A DNA stretch of 64,000 nt from DHVE2 group archaeon (GTDB taxonomy: Archaea > Thermoplasmatota > Thermoplasmata > Thermoplasmatales > Aciduliprofundaceae), in assembly GCA_026993785.1 (NCBI GenBank), contig JALWRZ010000010.1, positions 117,199 to 181,198 of the forward strand, given 5' to 3'. Position numbers and translations under genes: made by a program. Shown one piece after another: positions 26,415 through 34,737 of this stretch (positions within the stretch are counted from its first letter, which is position 1; every line of letters starts with the position of its first letter). The notes beneath the pieces were generated by a model that saw only the letters and a list, made by a program, of their open reading frames with translations, was not told where the DNA came from and did no database searches.

Positions 26415-27827
26415 ATGAACACCCCTAATTCAAAATCTGAAAATGAATTAAGAAGGGTAATTGACTGGAAGCAGGGATTGGCCATTGCACTGGGTGTTCC
26501 CCTTCTCATTCTTCCATCCCTTTCATATTTCCCCATGTGGGTTTCTGCATCGGCCATAATAATATGGGCACTCTCGGTCATTCAGGGATTTTTTCAGAAT
26601 ACCGCATACGGAGAGCTTGCCACGACATTTTCCGAATATTCCGGTCTTCCAGGGTTTGCCCAGGCAGTATTTTCCTCTCCTCGAAGGAGAAAATACGATA
26701 TTGGCAGCTTTGTAGGGGGATTCAGCGCGTGGTGTTACTGGCTGGCATGGAGCCCTGTTTTGGCCATCTACGCCATTTTAGTAGGCGGATATCTCTACAA
26801 TCTCTTTCCGCATATTGCGAGCATGATGACCCAAGAGGATTTATCTCTTTTAATGGGCGCCCTTATATTCACCTTGCTTTTCATTGTCAATTTCTATTTT
26901 GGCTTGGAGGGGAGTGCTGTGGCCGGCTACATAATGGCGATTCTATCATTCGTACCCCTTATAATAATCACCCTCGGGGCCTTTTTCTCATCCAGTTTCG
27001 ATATTAAAAATATCACCTCCCACTGGCTACCCTCAAGCTGGAAATGGGACATATCGCATTTTCTTATTCTCTTTGGATTATTTGCCATGGCCGAATGGAG
27101 CGCAGGCGCCTGGGAAACCGCCGCTATATATGGGCCAGAGTATAAAAATCCTGCACGGGATATTCCTCTGGCTTTATTTATTGCAGGTCTGATCTGCCTA
27201 TTTACCTTCGTGGCCATTCAGACCGCAGTGCTCGGTGTGCTTGGAGTTCAGGGCACAGTGAATCAGCCCATCTCACCTTTAATTCCCGTGGCAAAGATGG
27301 CTTTCGGCAAGATAGGTGCCATCGTAGCAATTCTTGCATTGATAATATCCATGCTCCTTATAATTCAAACTGCATTTTTAGGGTCTGCCAGGGCCCTTCA
27401 TTCCATGGCCAGGGAAGGCAATCTACCCTCTTACTTCAGCAGGGTTAATAAAAGAGGTGTACCCTATATGGCTATGGTAGTCACGGCGCTTTTCAATATG
27501 TTCCTTATAACCCTCAAGACCCCTGTGGCGATTCTGGCAGCTTCAGCCATAGGATATTCCTTTGCCAACTCTATAAGTCTCTGGGCCTATGTGAAAGCTT
27601 CAATAGATCCGAGGATAAAAAGAAGGCCCCGACCCTTCAGAGCTCCAAGAGGTTGGCTCTATCCAGCGCTGTTTTTCGCGCTCTTCAATGTGCCTTTATG
27701 TCTTACAGGTCTCGTTTATCTAAATAATCTCGAAATTGGATGGATCCCCACATTCATTGGTTTTGGAATACTCCTTCTTTACATACCCATTTGGTTCTAT
27801 TCCCGCAGCAGAAGGGGTAAAGATTAA
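26415..27827 (+). CDS. APC-superfamily amino acid permease
   Basis: 470 residues, about 12 membrane helices. The first helix region carries GLAIALGVPLLILPSL in place of the usual APC G-S-G motif, and the segment AEWSAGAWETAAIYGPEYKNPARDIPLAL matches the conserved E-x-KNP-x-R-x-IP-x-A loop after helix 6. It should take up amino acids by proton or sodium symport or exchange. The 221-bp gap upstream holds an AT-rich promoter region with TTTTAAGTATT near 26330. 24 bp separate it from the aldolase gene. Confidence 0.87.
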   Translation: MNTPNSKSENELRRVIDWKQGLAIALGVPLLILPSLSYFPMWVSASAIIIWALSVIQGFFQNTAYGELATTFSEYSGLPGFAQAVFSSPRRRKYDIGSFVGGFSAWCYWLAWSPVLAIYAILVGGYLYNLFPHIASMMTQEDLSLLMGALIFTLLFIVNFYFGLEGSAVAGYIMAILSFVPLIIITLGAFFSSSFDIKNITSHWLPSSWKWDISHFLILFGLFAMAEWSAGAWETAAIYGPEYKNPARDIPLALFIAGLICLFTFVAIQTAVLGVLGVQGTVNQPISPLIPVAKMAFGKIGAIVAILALIISMLLIIQTAFLGSARALHSMAREGNLPSYFSRVNKRGVPYMAMVVTALFNMFLITLKTPVAILAASAIGYSFANSISLWAYVKASIDPRIKRRPRPFRAPRGWLYPALFFALFNVPLCLTGLVYLNNLEIGWIPTFIGFGILLLYIPIWFYSRSRRGKD

Positions 27828-27851
27828 TAGGAGTGCTGAGATACCTGAACT

Positions 27852-28427
27852 ATGTGGAGGGAGATCGCCAAATTCGGGCGTAAACTGGTGGAGCAGGGTC
27901 TGGTATCCTCGCATTTTGGCAATATAAGTGTTAGGGTTGGAGATTATATGTATATCACGCGCTCCGGAAGCATGCTTGATGAGATTACCAAGGATGATGT
28001 GGTTCGTGTTTCAATTTATAAACCATCATCCTTGGATTTGATAGCCTCCTCTGAGGTTACGGCACATCGCGAGATTTACAAGAACACCTCCGCGCTTGCC
28101 ATAATCCATGATCACTCTCCCTTCGCCGTGGTAGAATCTCTCATTCACAGGGAGCTGGGGAAGGATAAAATAGTGCCGATAGACAGCGAGGGTTCCTATT
28201 TCCTCCACGACATACCCATAGTGGAAGGAGGCATAGGGACTGAAAAGCTTGCAAAAAATCTGGCAGCGGCGCTTGCAGAGAGAAAAGCCGCTGTGGTTTA
28301 TTCCCATGGTGTATTTGCACGGGGCAGTATTCTTGAAGAAGCTTTCGTGGTAGCCAGCATGGTGGAGCATTCCTGCAAAATGATGTACTATTTTGATTTA
28401 TGGAAGAGAACGGGAAATAACCACTGA
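27852..28427 (+). CDS. Class II aldolase/adducin-family protein (FucA-like)
   Basis: 191 residues. Zinc site residues are visible: the HDHSPFAV pair (usual HSHP), a later YSHGVFARG histidine and the glutamate in SSEVTAHREIY that acts in catalysis. GNISVRVGDYMYIT is the substrate phosphate loop. The family cleaves fuculose-1-phosphate or similar sugar phosphates, or acts in methylthio-sugar salvage. In archaea it often supplies dihydroxyacetone phosphate aldol chemistry; substrate unknown here. Confidence 0.83.
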   Translation: MWREIAKFGRKLVEQGLVSSHFGNISVRVGDYMYITRSGSMLDEITKDDVVRVSIYKPSSLDLIASSEVTAHREIYKNTSALAIIHDHSPFAVVESLIHRELGKDKIVPIDSEGSYFLHDIPIVEGGIGTEKLAKNLAAALAERKAAVVYSHGVFARGSILEEAFVVASMVEHSCKMMYYFDLWKRTGNNH

Positions 28428-28437
28428 TGGGATCCAT

Positions 28438-28905
28438 ATGTTAGACTCCTTTGATTGGGCTTTTCTGGGCCTTATCTTGCTTTTTACCCTGTTTTTCTTT
28501 CTTCTCCCTTTTCTGGGATTTTTTATATTTCCGAGAGCAAGAGCATAGCGAAATCCTTGGATTTGCGAGAAAGACCCCAACGAGTTTGAATATGATGATA
28601 TATTCCGCTGGCACAGCAACTGGGCCTTTAGGATTTCAGCCTATTACTGCAAGATGCCATCATCCCTATTTCAAAAAATATGGCTCAAACTCTCACTAAT
28701 TTACGCCTCCCTAATATTCTTTCCTTTTCTCCTATTCTTATTCCTCTCCTTCTATTTCATGCGTCTCCTCATATGCTTCTTCTCAACTTATCTGGCATGG
28801 TTTGTAATTGTAGCATATCTCATTAGATACTATGCTTCCGCAGTTCTCGAGAAAGCTTACGATCTTTGGGAAAAGAGACGCAGGGATGGGGAATGGGATG
28901 TATGA
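28438..28905 (+). pseudogene. Membrane protein gene interrupted by an in-frame TAG
   Basis: From the ATG at 28438 the frame encodes 36 residues containing a strong membrane helix (LGLILLFTLFFFLLPFLGFFIF) and stops at TAG 28546-28548. The same frame continues without another stop to 28905. The part after TAG has a soluble, tryptophan-rich stretch (NPWICEKDPNEFEYDD) and then two membrane helices and a charged tail ending GEWDV. No start codon exists in that frame between the TAG and the ATG at 28654, so the tryptophan-rich stretch can only be made by readthrough. The whole looks like one ~155-residue membrane protein with an amber codon at position 37: a pseudogene, a sequencing error or recoding. 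It lies 10 bp after the aldolase gene. Confidence 0.6.
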
Positions 28906-28990
28906 AAAAAGCATTTCTGAAAGAGTGTAGAAATAAAGAACATCGAAATTATTATATTCTCTTTTCCTTATCCCCTGCCAGTGATTTCCC

Positions 28991-29875
28991 ATGCCTGAAC
29001 TTTTAGAGGAGCTGGAGGCAAGATACGAGAAGAGGAAACGGGATATGGAAATGCACAGAATGCTGAGGGACAAGCATAACAAGGAGGCCAGGGAATGGGC
29101 AGATAAAAGAGATGAGCTTAACAAAAAAATAAAAGAGATGCTTGCCCAGGCAAAGGAGCATAAGAGGCTTAGAGATGAACTCAACGAAAAGGTAAAGGAA
29201 TACAAAGAAGAGCGGAGGAAGTGGAACGAGAAGGTTCAGGAACTGAGCCGAAAGCTCAGAGAGGCAAGGGGAAGAATAATGCCCCGTAAAGACCTGCCCA
29301 ATATAAGCAAGCTTAGAAGAAGGCTTAAAGAGCTGGAGTTTAAGCAACAGACCATGGTTCTCACCCCGGAGAAGGAGAGAGAGCTCGTAGAGCTGATAGA
29401 TTCTCTTTACAAAAAGATCACAGAATACGAGAAAATAATAGAAGAGGAGATGAAAAAGAATAAGGAGCTTAAAGAGCTCCAGGAGCAGTTCAGGGAAGCA
29501 AAGAGCAATGCGGAGAAGTTCCATAAGCTTGTGGAAGAGACCGTAGCCAAGGCGCAGGAGCATCACAATAAAATGGTGGAGCTATTTGAGGCCGTAGACG
29601 AAATAAGGAAAGAGGCCGATGAGGCACATCGTCTCTATGTGGAAAACAAGAAGATTGCAGACGAGGAGCATGAGAAGTTCATCGCCGCCGCAAGGGATGT
29701 GAAGGATTTTGAAAAAATAATTGCAGGTCTCAGACAGAAGAAGATAGCTAGCAAGAAGAAGCAGGAGAAAACGGAGATAAGAAAGAAGGCAGAGAAGATT
29801 TATGAGAAGTTCAAGAAGGGAGAACCCCTGACCACGGAGGATATACTCATCCTCCAGAAAGCGGGGCTCCTATGA
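28991..29875 (+). CDS. Long coiled-coil protein (COG1340 type)
   Basis: 294 residues, almost entirely charged heptad-type helix (LLEELEARYEKRKRDMEMHR onward). A break with prolines lies near residues 97-105 (RIMPRKDLPNI), and the short C-terminal segment KFKKGEPLTTEDILILQKAGLL is a conserved family tail. This is the archaeal COG1340 family, sometimes misnamed phosphoserine phosphatase; no catalytic residues are seen. Its function is unknown, structural or scaffolding by appearance. The stop overlaps the start of the UPF0282 gene (ATGA), so the two are translationally coupled. Confidence 0.85.
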   Translation: MPELLEELEARYEKRKRDMEMHRMLRDKHNKEAREWADKRDELNKKIKEMLAQAKEHKRLRDELNEKVKEYKEERRKWNEKVQELSRKLREARGRIMPRKDLPNISKLRRRLKELEFKQQTMVLTPEKERELVELIDSLYKKITEYEKIIEEEMKKNKELKELQEQFREAKSNAEKFHKLVEETVAKAQEHHNKMVELFEAVDEIRKEADEAHRLYVENKKIADEEHEKFIAAARDVKDFEKIIAGLRQKKIASKKKQEKTEIRKKAEKIYEKFKKGEPLTTEDILILQKAGLL

Positions 29876-30693
29876 AGATATATCCCGTTACCTCGGATTC
29901 CCTTGGGGTGCGTTCCCTTTCCCTTTTTATTGAAAGTGAGATAAAGATATTTATAGACCCATCCGCGGCCCTGGGTCCGTATCGTTACGGATTGCCTCCA
30001 AAGCCCCCAGAAATAGAGGCGCTGAGGAGATACAAGGAAGAGATAAGAAAACTGGCATCCAATGCGGATGTCCTTGTAATCTCCCATTATCACTATGACC
30101 ACTACGATCCAGATGAGGAGTTCTATAAGGGCAAGCTTGTGCTGGCCAAGCACTGGAAAGAGAAGATAAACTACAGTCAGAAAAAAAGAGCCTATGTTTT
30201 TCACGAAAAATTTGCCAATATCTGTGAGCTGCGTTATGTGGATGGCACGGAGATTGAGATTGGAGGTGTGACGCTTAAATTTTCCAAGCCTTTTCCTCAC
30301 GGAAACGAAAGAACACGCTTGGGGTTTGTGATAATGACCACCGTTGATGACGGTAAGATGCGTGTGCTTCATGCCTCCGATGTGGAGGGCCCTATTGTTG
30401 AGGAAGCTGCCGAGTATATAATCGCAGAGAATCCCGATATTGCGGTAATAGACGGTCCTGCCACATACTTCCTGGGCTACAGATTCTCCCAGGAAGATTT
30501 AAAAAGAAGCATAGCCAATTTAAAGAGGATAGGTGAGAATGTACCCACGGTGATTCTTGACCACCATCTTTTAAGAGATCTAAAATACAGGGAGAGACTA
30601 AAGGATGTATATGAAATGGGTAATTTTGTGACCTTCGCGGAATTTAAAGGAGAACCGATCAATATGCTGGAGGCCCACAGAAAGGACCTTTAA
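29872..30693 (+). CDS. UPF0282-family metallo-beta-lactamase-fold hydrolase
   Basis: 273 residues of the archaeal UPF0282/COG2248 family. The metal motif is SHYHYDHYDPDEE near residues 74-86, followed by FPHGNERTRLGF, HASDVEGP and LDHHLLRD. The N-terminal FIDPSAALGPYRYGLPP is typical for the family. No substrate is known. 4-bp overlap with the coiled-coil gene upstream; convergent 4-bp overlap with the beta-helix gene. Confidence 0.85.
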   Translation: MKIYPVTSDSLGVRSLSLFIESEIKIFIDPSAALGPYRYGLPPKPPEIEALRRYKEEIRKLASNADVLVISHYHYDHYDPDEEFYKGKLVLAKHWKEKINYSQKKRAYVFHEKFANICELRYVDGTEIEIGGVTLKFSKPFPHGNERTRLGFVIMTTVDDGKMRVLHASDVEGPIVEEAAEYIIAENPDIAVIDGPATYFLGYRFSQEDLKRSIANLKRIGENVPTVILDHHLLRDLKYRERLKDVYEMGNFVTFAEFKGEPINMLEAHRKDL

Positions 30694-31973
30694 TTCATTT
30701 TTATGCGTGGGTGGAGAAGAGGCACAAGAAAGAGAATTATGACTATCAACTTCGTGAGTTTTCTGTGGGGTGGTTGAATAGGTCCGTGATTGGTTCCCAT
30801 AACTATCGCTCGGGAATCATCCATTTTCAAAAGCTCCCTAGATCCTTGGCTTTTTATCCAGTTATCTGAGATGATTACCTTGTAAGATTTCTCAAGAGTA
30901 ATTACAGGAGTGTTTAAGTTGCCTGCTATAATATTCTCAAGAATTTTGGCATCTTTCACCTGAAATAAAAATATAGGAATGATTGTGGAAGAGCGGGTTT
31001 TCCATGGATATACATCGATGGAGTTATTTAAAAGAACAAGCCCATCTCCATCGCATGCGTATATTCCCCGCGAAAAATAACCGGCTATCCTGCTATTCTC
31101 AAGAGTCGCATTTCTGAAATTAAGCAAGGCTACACCATCTTCTCTATGTGGATATTCTTTCATCTCTATTATGGAGTTTTCTATCTCAGCGTTAATAACA
31201 TTATCCACTTCTATCCCCGAACCTGTGATATGGAGTTTTATGAGCTTCACATTTTCGCATCTGTCCCCAGAGAGGCCGATGGATATGGCCGCGGAGTTAT
31301 AGGAATAGATTATCTTTCCCTGGAGAAGGGTAAAATTCTTAACACCTTCACCCACGATCTTGCCGGTGACTTGGAAATGCTTCAGGGCAAAATTGCATGT
31401 GTGCTCCACTTTCAAGACGGGTCCTTGAAACTGAGAATTTGAAATCTTAAGATTTATCACGGTAATTCCACTGGAGAATTCCACCCTAAGAAATTTGAGA
31501 GAAGATGAAGATGGATAAAGTGCTATATCCCGCGAATATCTGATTTTAAAATATATGCCATTAATTTCATCTGCGGTAAGATGGGTATGAGACGAATGAA
31601 TTATCTCCACTGAGCCATATATCCTACTTCCCCTTATTTCTATATTGCTTGCATTTTTCAATTCCAGAGCTACTTTACCTCTATTTGAAAGATGGCCTAT
31701 GGTGGAGTTATCCACAATAATACTGGAAGTTATGTTGGTAAGAATCAATCTACCAACCTTAAGGAAGATGCGATAGGGATTCTCAGGCGTTTCTCCACCT
31801 TCAAAATTGTGGGAGTTTACAAATTTTCGCAGCTGAGCATCGCCGTTTATTTCCAGAATCCCAGAAAAATGCCAGGAGCTATTCAACGAGTTTGATGCTT
31901 GAACCTGTATAGGTGCTATGGGGATAACAAAAGTAAGAAGAATGACGAGAACAATGAAGTTAATAGTTTTCAT
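30690..31973 (-). CDS. Exported beta-helix repeat protein with C-terminal membrane anchor
   Basis: 427 residues. A signal peptide (INFIVLVILLTFVIPIAPIQVQA) leads into ~350 residues of irregular right-handed beta-helix repeats with recurring N-I/S-x-I patterns (NASNIEIRGSRIYG, NVINAEIENSIIEM, NATLENSRIAGYF, DAKILENIIAGN), as in NosD/surface-layer-associated repeats. A C-terminal hydrophobic helix (LIVIILFLVPLLHP) with a basic end anchors it outside. It may be a surface protein binding glycans or part of the cell envelope; the ligand is unknown. It has its own promoter in 31974-32050. Confidence 0.75.
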   Translation of the reverse strand: MKTINFIVLVILLTFVIPIAPIQVQASNSLNSSWHFSGILEINGDAQLRKFVNSHNFEGGETPENPYRIFLKVGRLILTNITSSIIVDNSTIGHLSNRGKVALELKNASNIEIRGSRIYGSVEIIHSSHTHLTADEINGIYFKIRYSRDIALYPSSSSLKFLRVEFSSGITVINLKISNSQFQGPVLKVEHTCNFALKHFQVTGKIVGEGVKNFTLLQGKIIYSYNSAAISIGLSGDRCENVKLIKLHITGSGIEVDNVINAEIENSIIEMKEYPHREDGVALLNFRNATLENSRIAGYFSRGIYACDGDGLVLLNNSIDVYPWKTRSSTIIPIFLFQVKDAKILENIIAGNLNTPVITLEKSYKVIISDNWIKSQGSRELLKMDDSRAIVMGTNHGPIQPPHRKLTKLIVIILFLVPLLHPRIKMN

Positions 31974-32072
31974 ACTTTTAAGTATAATGAGTTGTCATAT
32001 AAATCCTTAGCTGTTGAGATGATTTAGGCACAGTTAAAATTTTAATAAGTTTTTTAAAAATCATCAGAAAAA

Positions 32073-32216
32073 GATAAATAGGATGAAAACATGTCCCTCC
32101 ATAAGGGTAACTTGGATAAAACCATCCCAAGACGGGTGCAGTGTTGTATAATCTGACTAGGAGGGTATGGGAAAGTTTCCCTAGTGATTGCGCTGACCCG
32201 CCCCTCTCTTATTTTT
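32073..32216 (+). ncRNA. Candidate structured leader/ncRNA upstream of yggS
   Basis: The 284-bp gap before yggS holds a TATA-like AGATAAATA at 32073-32080, then a foldable segment. CGGGT at 32132 pairs with ACCCG at 32196-32200, CAG with CTG just inside, AATC with GATT, and ACTAGG with CCTAGT, giving about 18 base pairs with bulges; the apical part contains GGGAA/TTCCC. A T-rich run (TTATTTTT) follows at about 32209-32216 and could end transcription. No known family (tRNA, 5S, SRP, RNase P, TPP) fits. It may be a leader that controls yggS or an independent RNA; this is inference. Confidence 0.4.
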
Positions 32217-32257
32217 ACAGCGGAAAATTTAAAGGCGGAGAAATCAATAAAGGATCG

Positions 32258-32911
32258 ATGGGAATAGCTGAAAATGTTAAGAGGATTCTCTCCGGGCTTC
32301 CGCCAGGGGTAAGACTTCTCGCAGCCACAAAATCACGCACTATAGAGGAAATTTGGGAAGCCATAAATGCCGGTGTGGATCTCATAGGCGAGAACTATGT
32401 TCAAGAGGCAGCGAAGAAATATCCGCATATAGGGCGCAGGGTAGAGTGGCATTTTATAGGGCATCTTCAGCGAAATAAGGTAAAGAAGGCGGTTGAGCTT
32501 TTTGATATGATTGAAACAGTGGATAGGATAGAGATAGCCAGGGAGATAGATAAGAGAGCGAAACAGCTAGGCAAAACGACGTTTGTTCTCATAGAGATAA
32601 ACTCTGGCAGAGAACCGCAGAAGGCTGGAGTGATGCCTAAGGAAGCACTTAAACTGGCTGATGAAATTTGGTCATTGGAGAATGTAAAGCTCATGGGCCT
32701 CATGACTATGGGTCCTCGGGTAGAAAATGCGGAGGATATAAGACCCTATTTCAAATTAACCCGTGAAATCTTTGATGAGCTTCGCTATATATATGGAGAT
32801 GAGAACATAAGATATCTCTCCATGGGGATGACAGATACCTGGAGAATTGCCATTGAGGAAGGTGCAAATATAGTGAGAATAGGGCGGGGTATATTTGGCC
32901 CTCGTCCCTAA
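32258..32911 (+). CDS. YggS/PROSC-family pyridoxal phosphate homeostasis protein
   Basis: 217 residues starting MGIAENVKRILSG at 32258; the longer open frame back to 32141 lies in the structured leader and shows no similarity. PLP lysine is in LLAATKSRTIEEI, and GENYVQEAAKKY, WHFIGHLQRNK, LMTMGP and LSMGMTDTW are family motifs. It is an alanine-racemase-like N-terminal barrel that binds PLP and buffers it without known catalysis. The AATAAAGGAT segment just before the start is only a weak ribosome site. Confidence 0.9.
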   Translation: MGIAENVKRILSGLPPGVRLLAATKSRTIEEIWEAINAGVDLIGENYVQEAAKKYPHIGRRVEWHFIGHLQRNKVKKAVELFDMIETVDRIEIAREIDKRAKQLGKTTFVLIEINSGREPQKAGVMPKEALKLADEIWSLENVKLMGLMTMGPRVENAEDIRPYFKLTREIFDELRYIYGDENIRYLSMGMTDTWRIAIEEGANIVRIGRGIFGPRP

Positions 32912-32912
32912 A

Positions 32913-33476
32913 CTACTTTATCCTAAGAATCTTCTCCTTGAGCAAATCCGCCTTAGTGATTATCCCTCTCAGTTCTCCCTTGCTCACCACTAGCACTGCG
33001 GGATATACCTTGAGCATTTCCCTTACCAAGGGCAATGGAGTGGTGGAAGATATTACCGGAAAAGGCTCATCCATGATCTCCTTCACCATCGTTCTCTCAC
33101 TTATTCTATCGTAATTGGAAATAAGTGTGGTTTCTGTTATGCTCCCCACAACCCGTGAATTCTCTATAACGGGCAACTGGGAGATATCGTTGTTTCTCAT
33201 AAGATCCAGAGCTTTTCTCACAGAGTCCTCCGGGGAGATGGATATTATTTCTCTTGTGCATATATCCTCTGCCTTGAAAATTTCATGGGTCTCGTTCATT
33301 CTTTTCTCCAGAACCAGGAATATTCTTCTTGCCACCGAGTAGGATGGCTCAACACGCCCCTTTTCAATTTTTGCAATTAGCGACTGGCTTACTCCACTCA
33401 AATTCGCAAGTTCTGTCTGTGTTAGCCCCAATTTTTGCCTCATCTTTTTGATCTGCGACAACTCCTCCCACATCAT
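32913..33476 (-). CDS. XRE-type HTH regulator with two CBS domains
   Basis: 187 residues. The N-terminal helix-turn-helix (LGLTQTELANLSGVSQSLIAKIEKGRVEPS) is XRE/Cro type. Residues ~65-185 are a CBS pair (DICTREIISISPEDSVRKALDLM and MVKEIMDEPFPVISSTTPLPLVREML), which typically bind adenosyl ligands. It is divergent from the homocysteine/methionine operon and shares a 94-bp control region with it. It is therefore a candidate regulator that reads SAM or an adenine nucleotide. GAGGAAGC precedes the start; GAATAAATAG is a TATA candidate. Confidence 0.87.
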   Translation of the reverse strand: MMWEELSQIKKMRQKLGLTQTELANLSGVSQSLIAKIEKGRVEPSYSVARRIFLVLEKRMNETHEIFKAEDICTREIISISPEDSVRKALDLMRNNDISQLPVIENSRVVGSITETTLISNYDRISERTMVKEIMDEPFPVISSTTPLPLVREMLKVYPAVLVVSKGELRGIITKADLLKEKILRIK

Positions 33477-33570
33477 GCTTCCTCATGGCATACTTCTATT
33501 TATTCTTATCGGAATAATTTTGACAAAAAATATTATTTTAGTCATTACCATCGCCCAGCAAGGTGGGAAA
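33477..33570. promoter_or_regulatory. Divergent control region between HTH-CBS regulator and methionine operon
   Basis: 94 bp with TATA-like elements in both directions: ATATTATTTTAG near 33527-33540 for the plus-strand operon and, read on the minus strand, GAATAAATAG near 33495-33504. The centre holds AATAAT and ATTATT about 13 bases apart, an imperfect dyad that could be an operator for the HTH-CBS protein. Confidence 0.45.
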
Positions 33571-34737
33571 ATGAAGACCTATGAGGAGATAAATGAGAAG
33601 ATCGCTAACGGAGATGTTGTGGTAGTAACCGCCGAGGAAATGAAGGAGATCGTAGAGGAAATCGGGTCACAGAAGGCCGCGGAAGAGGTGGATGTGGTTA
33701 CCACGGGAACCTTCGGTGCCCGATGCTCCTCGGGTGTGTTTCTAAATTTCGGTCATGCCGATCCCCCGATCAAGATGATGAAAGCTTGGCTTAATGGTGT
33801 GCCCGCCTACTGCGGCCTTGCTGCGGTGGATGTGTATTTAGGCGCCACAGAGCTGCGAGAGGATTTAAGCCTCGATTACGGCGGAGCACATGTGATTGAG
33901 GATCTCCTAAGAGGAAAGGAGATTCATCTAAAAGCCATAGGATATCCCACAGATTGTTATCCTCGCAGGGAGATTGAGACATACATAACTTTAGACTCCA
34001 TAAATCAGGCTATTATGTTCAATCCCCGCAATGTGTATCAGAATTATGTGGCGGCTACAAACTCAACAGATAGAACTATTTACACGTACATGGGCAAACT
34101 TCTTCCAAACTATGGGAATGTGAATTACACGACATCTGGAGAGTTAAATCCATTAATAAACGATCCTTACTATAGAACAATAGGTGTGGGAACAAGGATA
34201 TTCATTGGCGGAGCCCAGGGATATATAGTGAACGAGGGAACCCAATTTCATCCAGACGTTTCCCGCAGCAAAAAAGGTGTGCCAAAAACAGGTGCGGCCA
34301 CCCTCGCAGTCATAGGAGATCTGAAAAAGATGTCCCCAGAGTTTGTCAAAGCCATAAAAGTTCCAGGATACGGGGTATCGATGATGGTGGGCATAGGAAT
34401 TCCCATTCCCATACTCGATGTAGAGATGGCAAAATTCACTGCGATACGCAACAGCGAAATCTATACGACAATTTACGATTACGGCATACCCTCTCGTGAC
34501 AGACCCGCTGTGAAAGAAGTAACCTACGAGGAGCTTAAAAGGGGATACATTGAGCTAAAGGGGAAGGAAGTACCCACCTACTATCTGGGAAGTTACCCCA
34601 AGGCCCGGAAAATAGCCAGAATACTGAAGGAATGGATCGAAAAAGGAGAATTCTTCCTCCAGGAGCCTCTGGAGCGTTTTCCGCTTAAGCGAGAGTTCAA
34701 GCCCCTTAAGATCAGGAGGAAGAAAAATGGTGGTTAA
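33571..34737 (+). CDS. Homocysteine biosynthesis protein (DUF39/COG1900)
   Basis: 388 residues from the ATG at 33571 behind AGGTGGG. DUF39 motifs include TTGTFGARCSSGVFLN, FGHADPPIKM, YLGATE, a KAIGYPTDCYPRRE segment with a cysteine, and the late IPSRDRP. In Methanosarcina, genetics links this family (with a ferredoxin-like partner) to making homocysteine directly from aspartate semialdehyde and a sulfur donor. Here it is upstream of asd and aspartate kinase, which make that substrate. The CBS pair fused to some DUF39 proteins is absent; a CBS regulator is encoded next door instead. The NIL/ferredoxin partner is not seen in the window. Confidence 0.88.
   Translation: MKTYEEINEKIANGDVVVVTAEEMKEIVEEIGSQKAAEEVDVVTTGTFGARCSSGVFLNFGHADPPIKMMKAWLNGVPAYCGLAAVDVYLGATELREDLSLDYGGAHVIEDLLRGKEIHLKAIGYPTDCYPRREIETYITLDSINQAIMFNPRNVYQNYVAATNSTDRTIYTYMGKLLPNYGNVNYTTSGELNPLINDPYYRTIGVGTRIFIGGAQGYIVNEGTQFHPDVSRSKKGVPKTGAATLAVIGDLKKMSPEFVKAIKVPGYGVSMMVGIGIPIPILDVEMAKFTAIRNSEIYTTIYDYGIPSRDRPAVKEVTYEELKRGYIELKGKEVPTYYLGSYPKARKIARILKEWIEKGEFFLQEPLERFPLKREFKPLKIRRKKNGG

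Noticed and set aside
28451..28699. 82-codon ORF in another frame over the interrupted membrane gene
   Set aside because: It has no ribosome site and its residues look random compared with the frame carrying membrane helices and the tryptophan-rich linker.
32100..32220. TPP, cobalamin or fluoride riboswitch, 5S rRNA, SRP RNA or H/ACA sRNA at the yggS leader
   Set aside because: None of their conserved core motifs match in the right order; only a generic bulged hairpin is supported.
32141..32257. 39-residue upstream extension of YggS
   Set aside because: No similarity to the family, and the DNA forms the predicted hairpin instead. The family start is at 32258.
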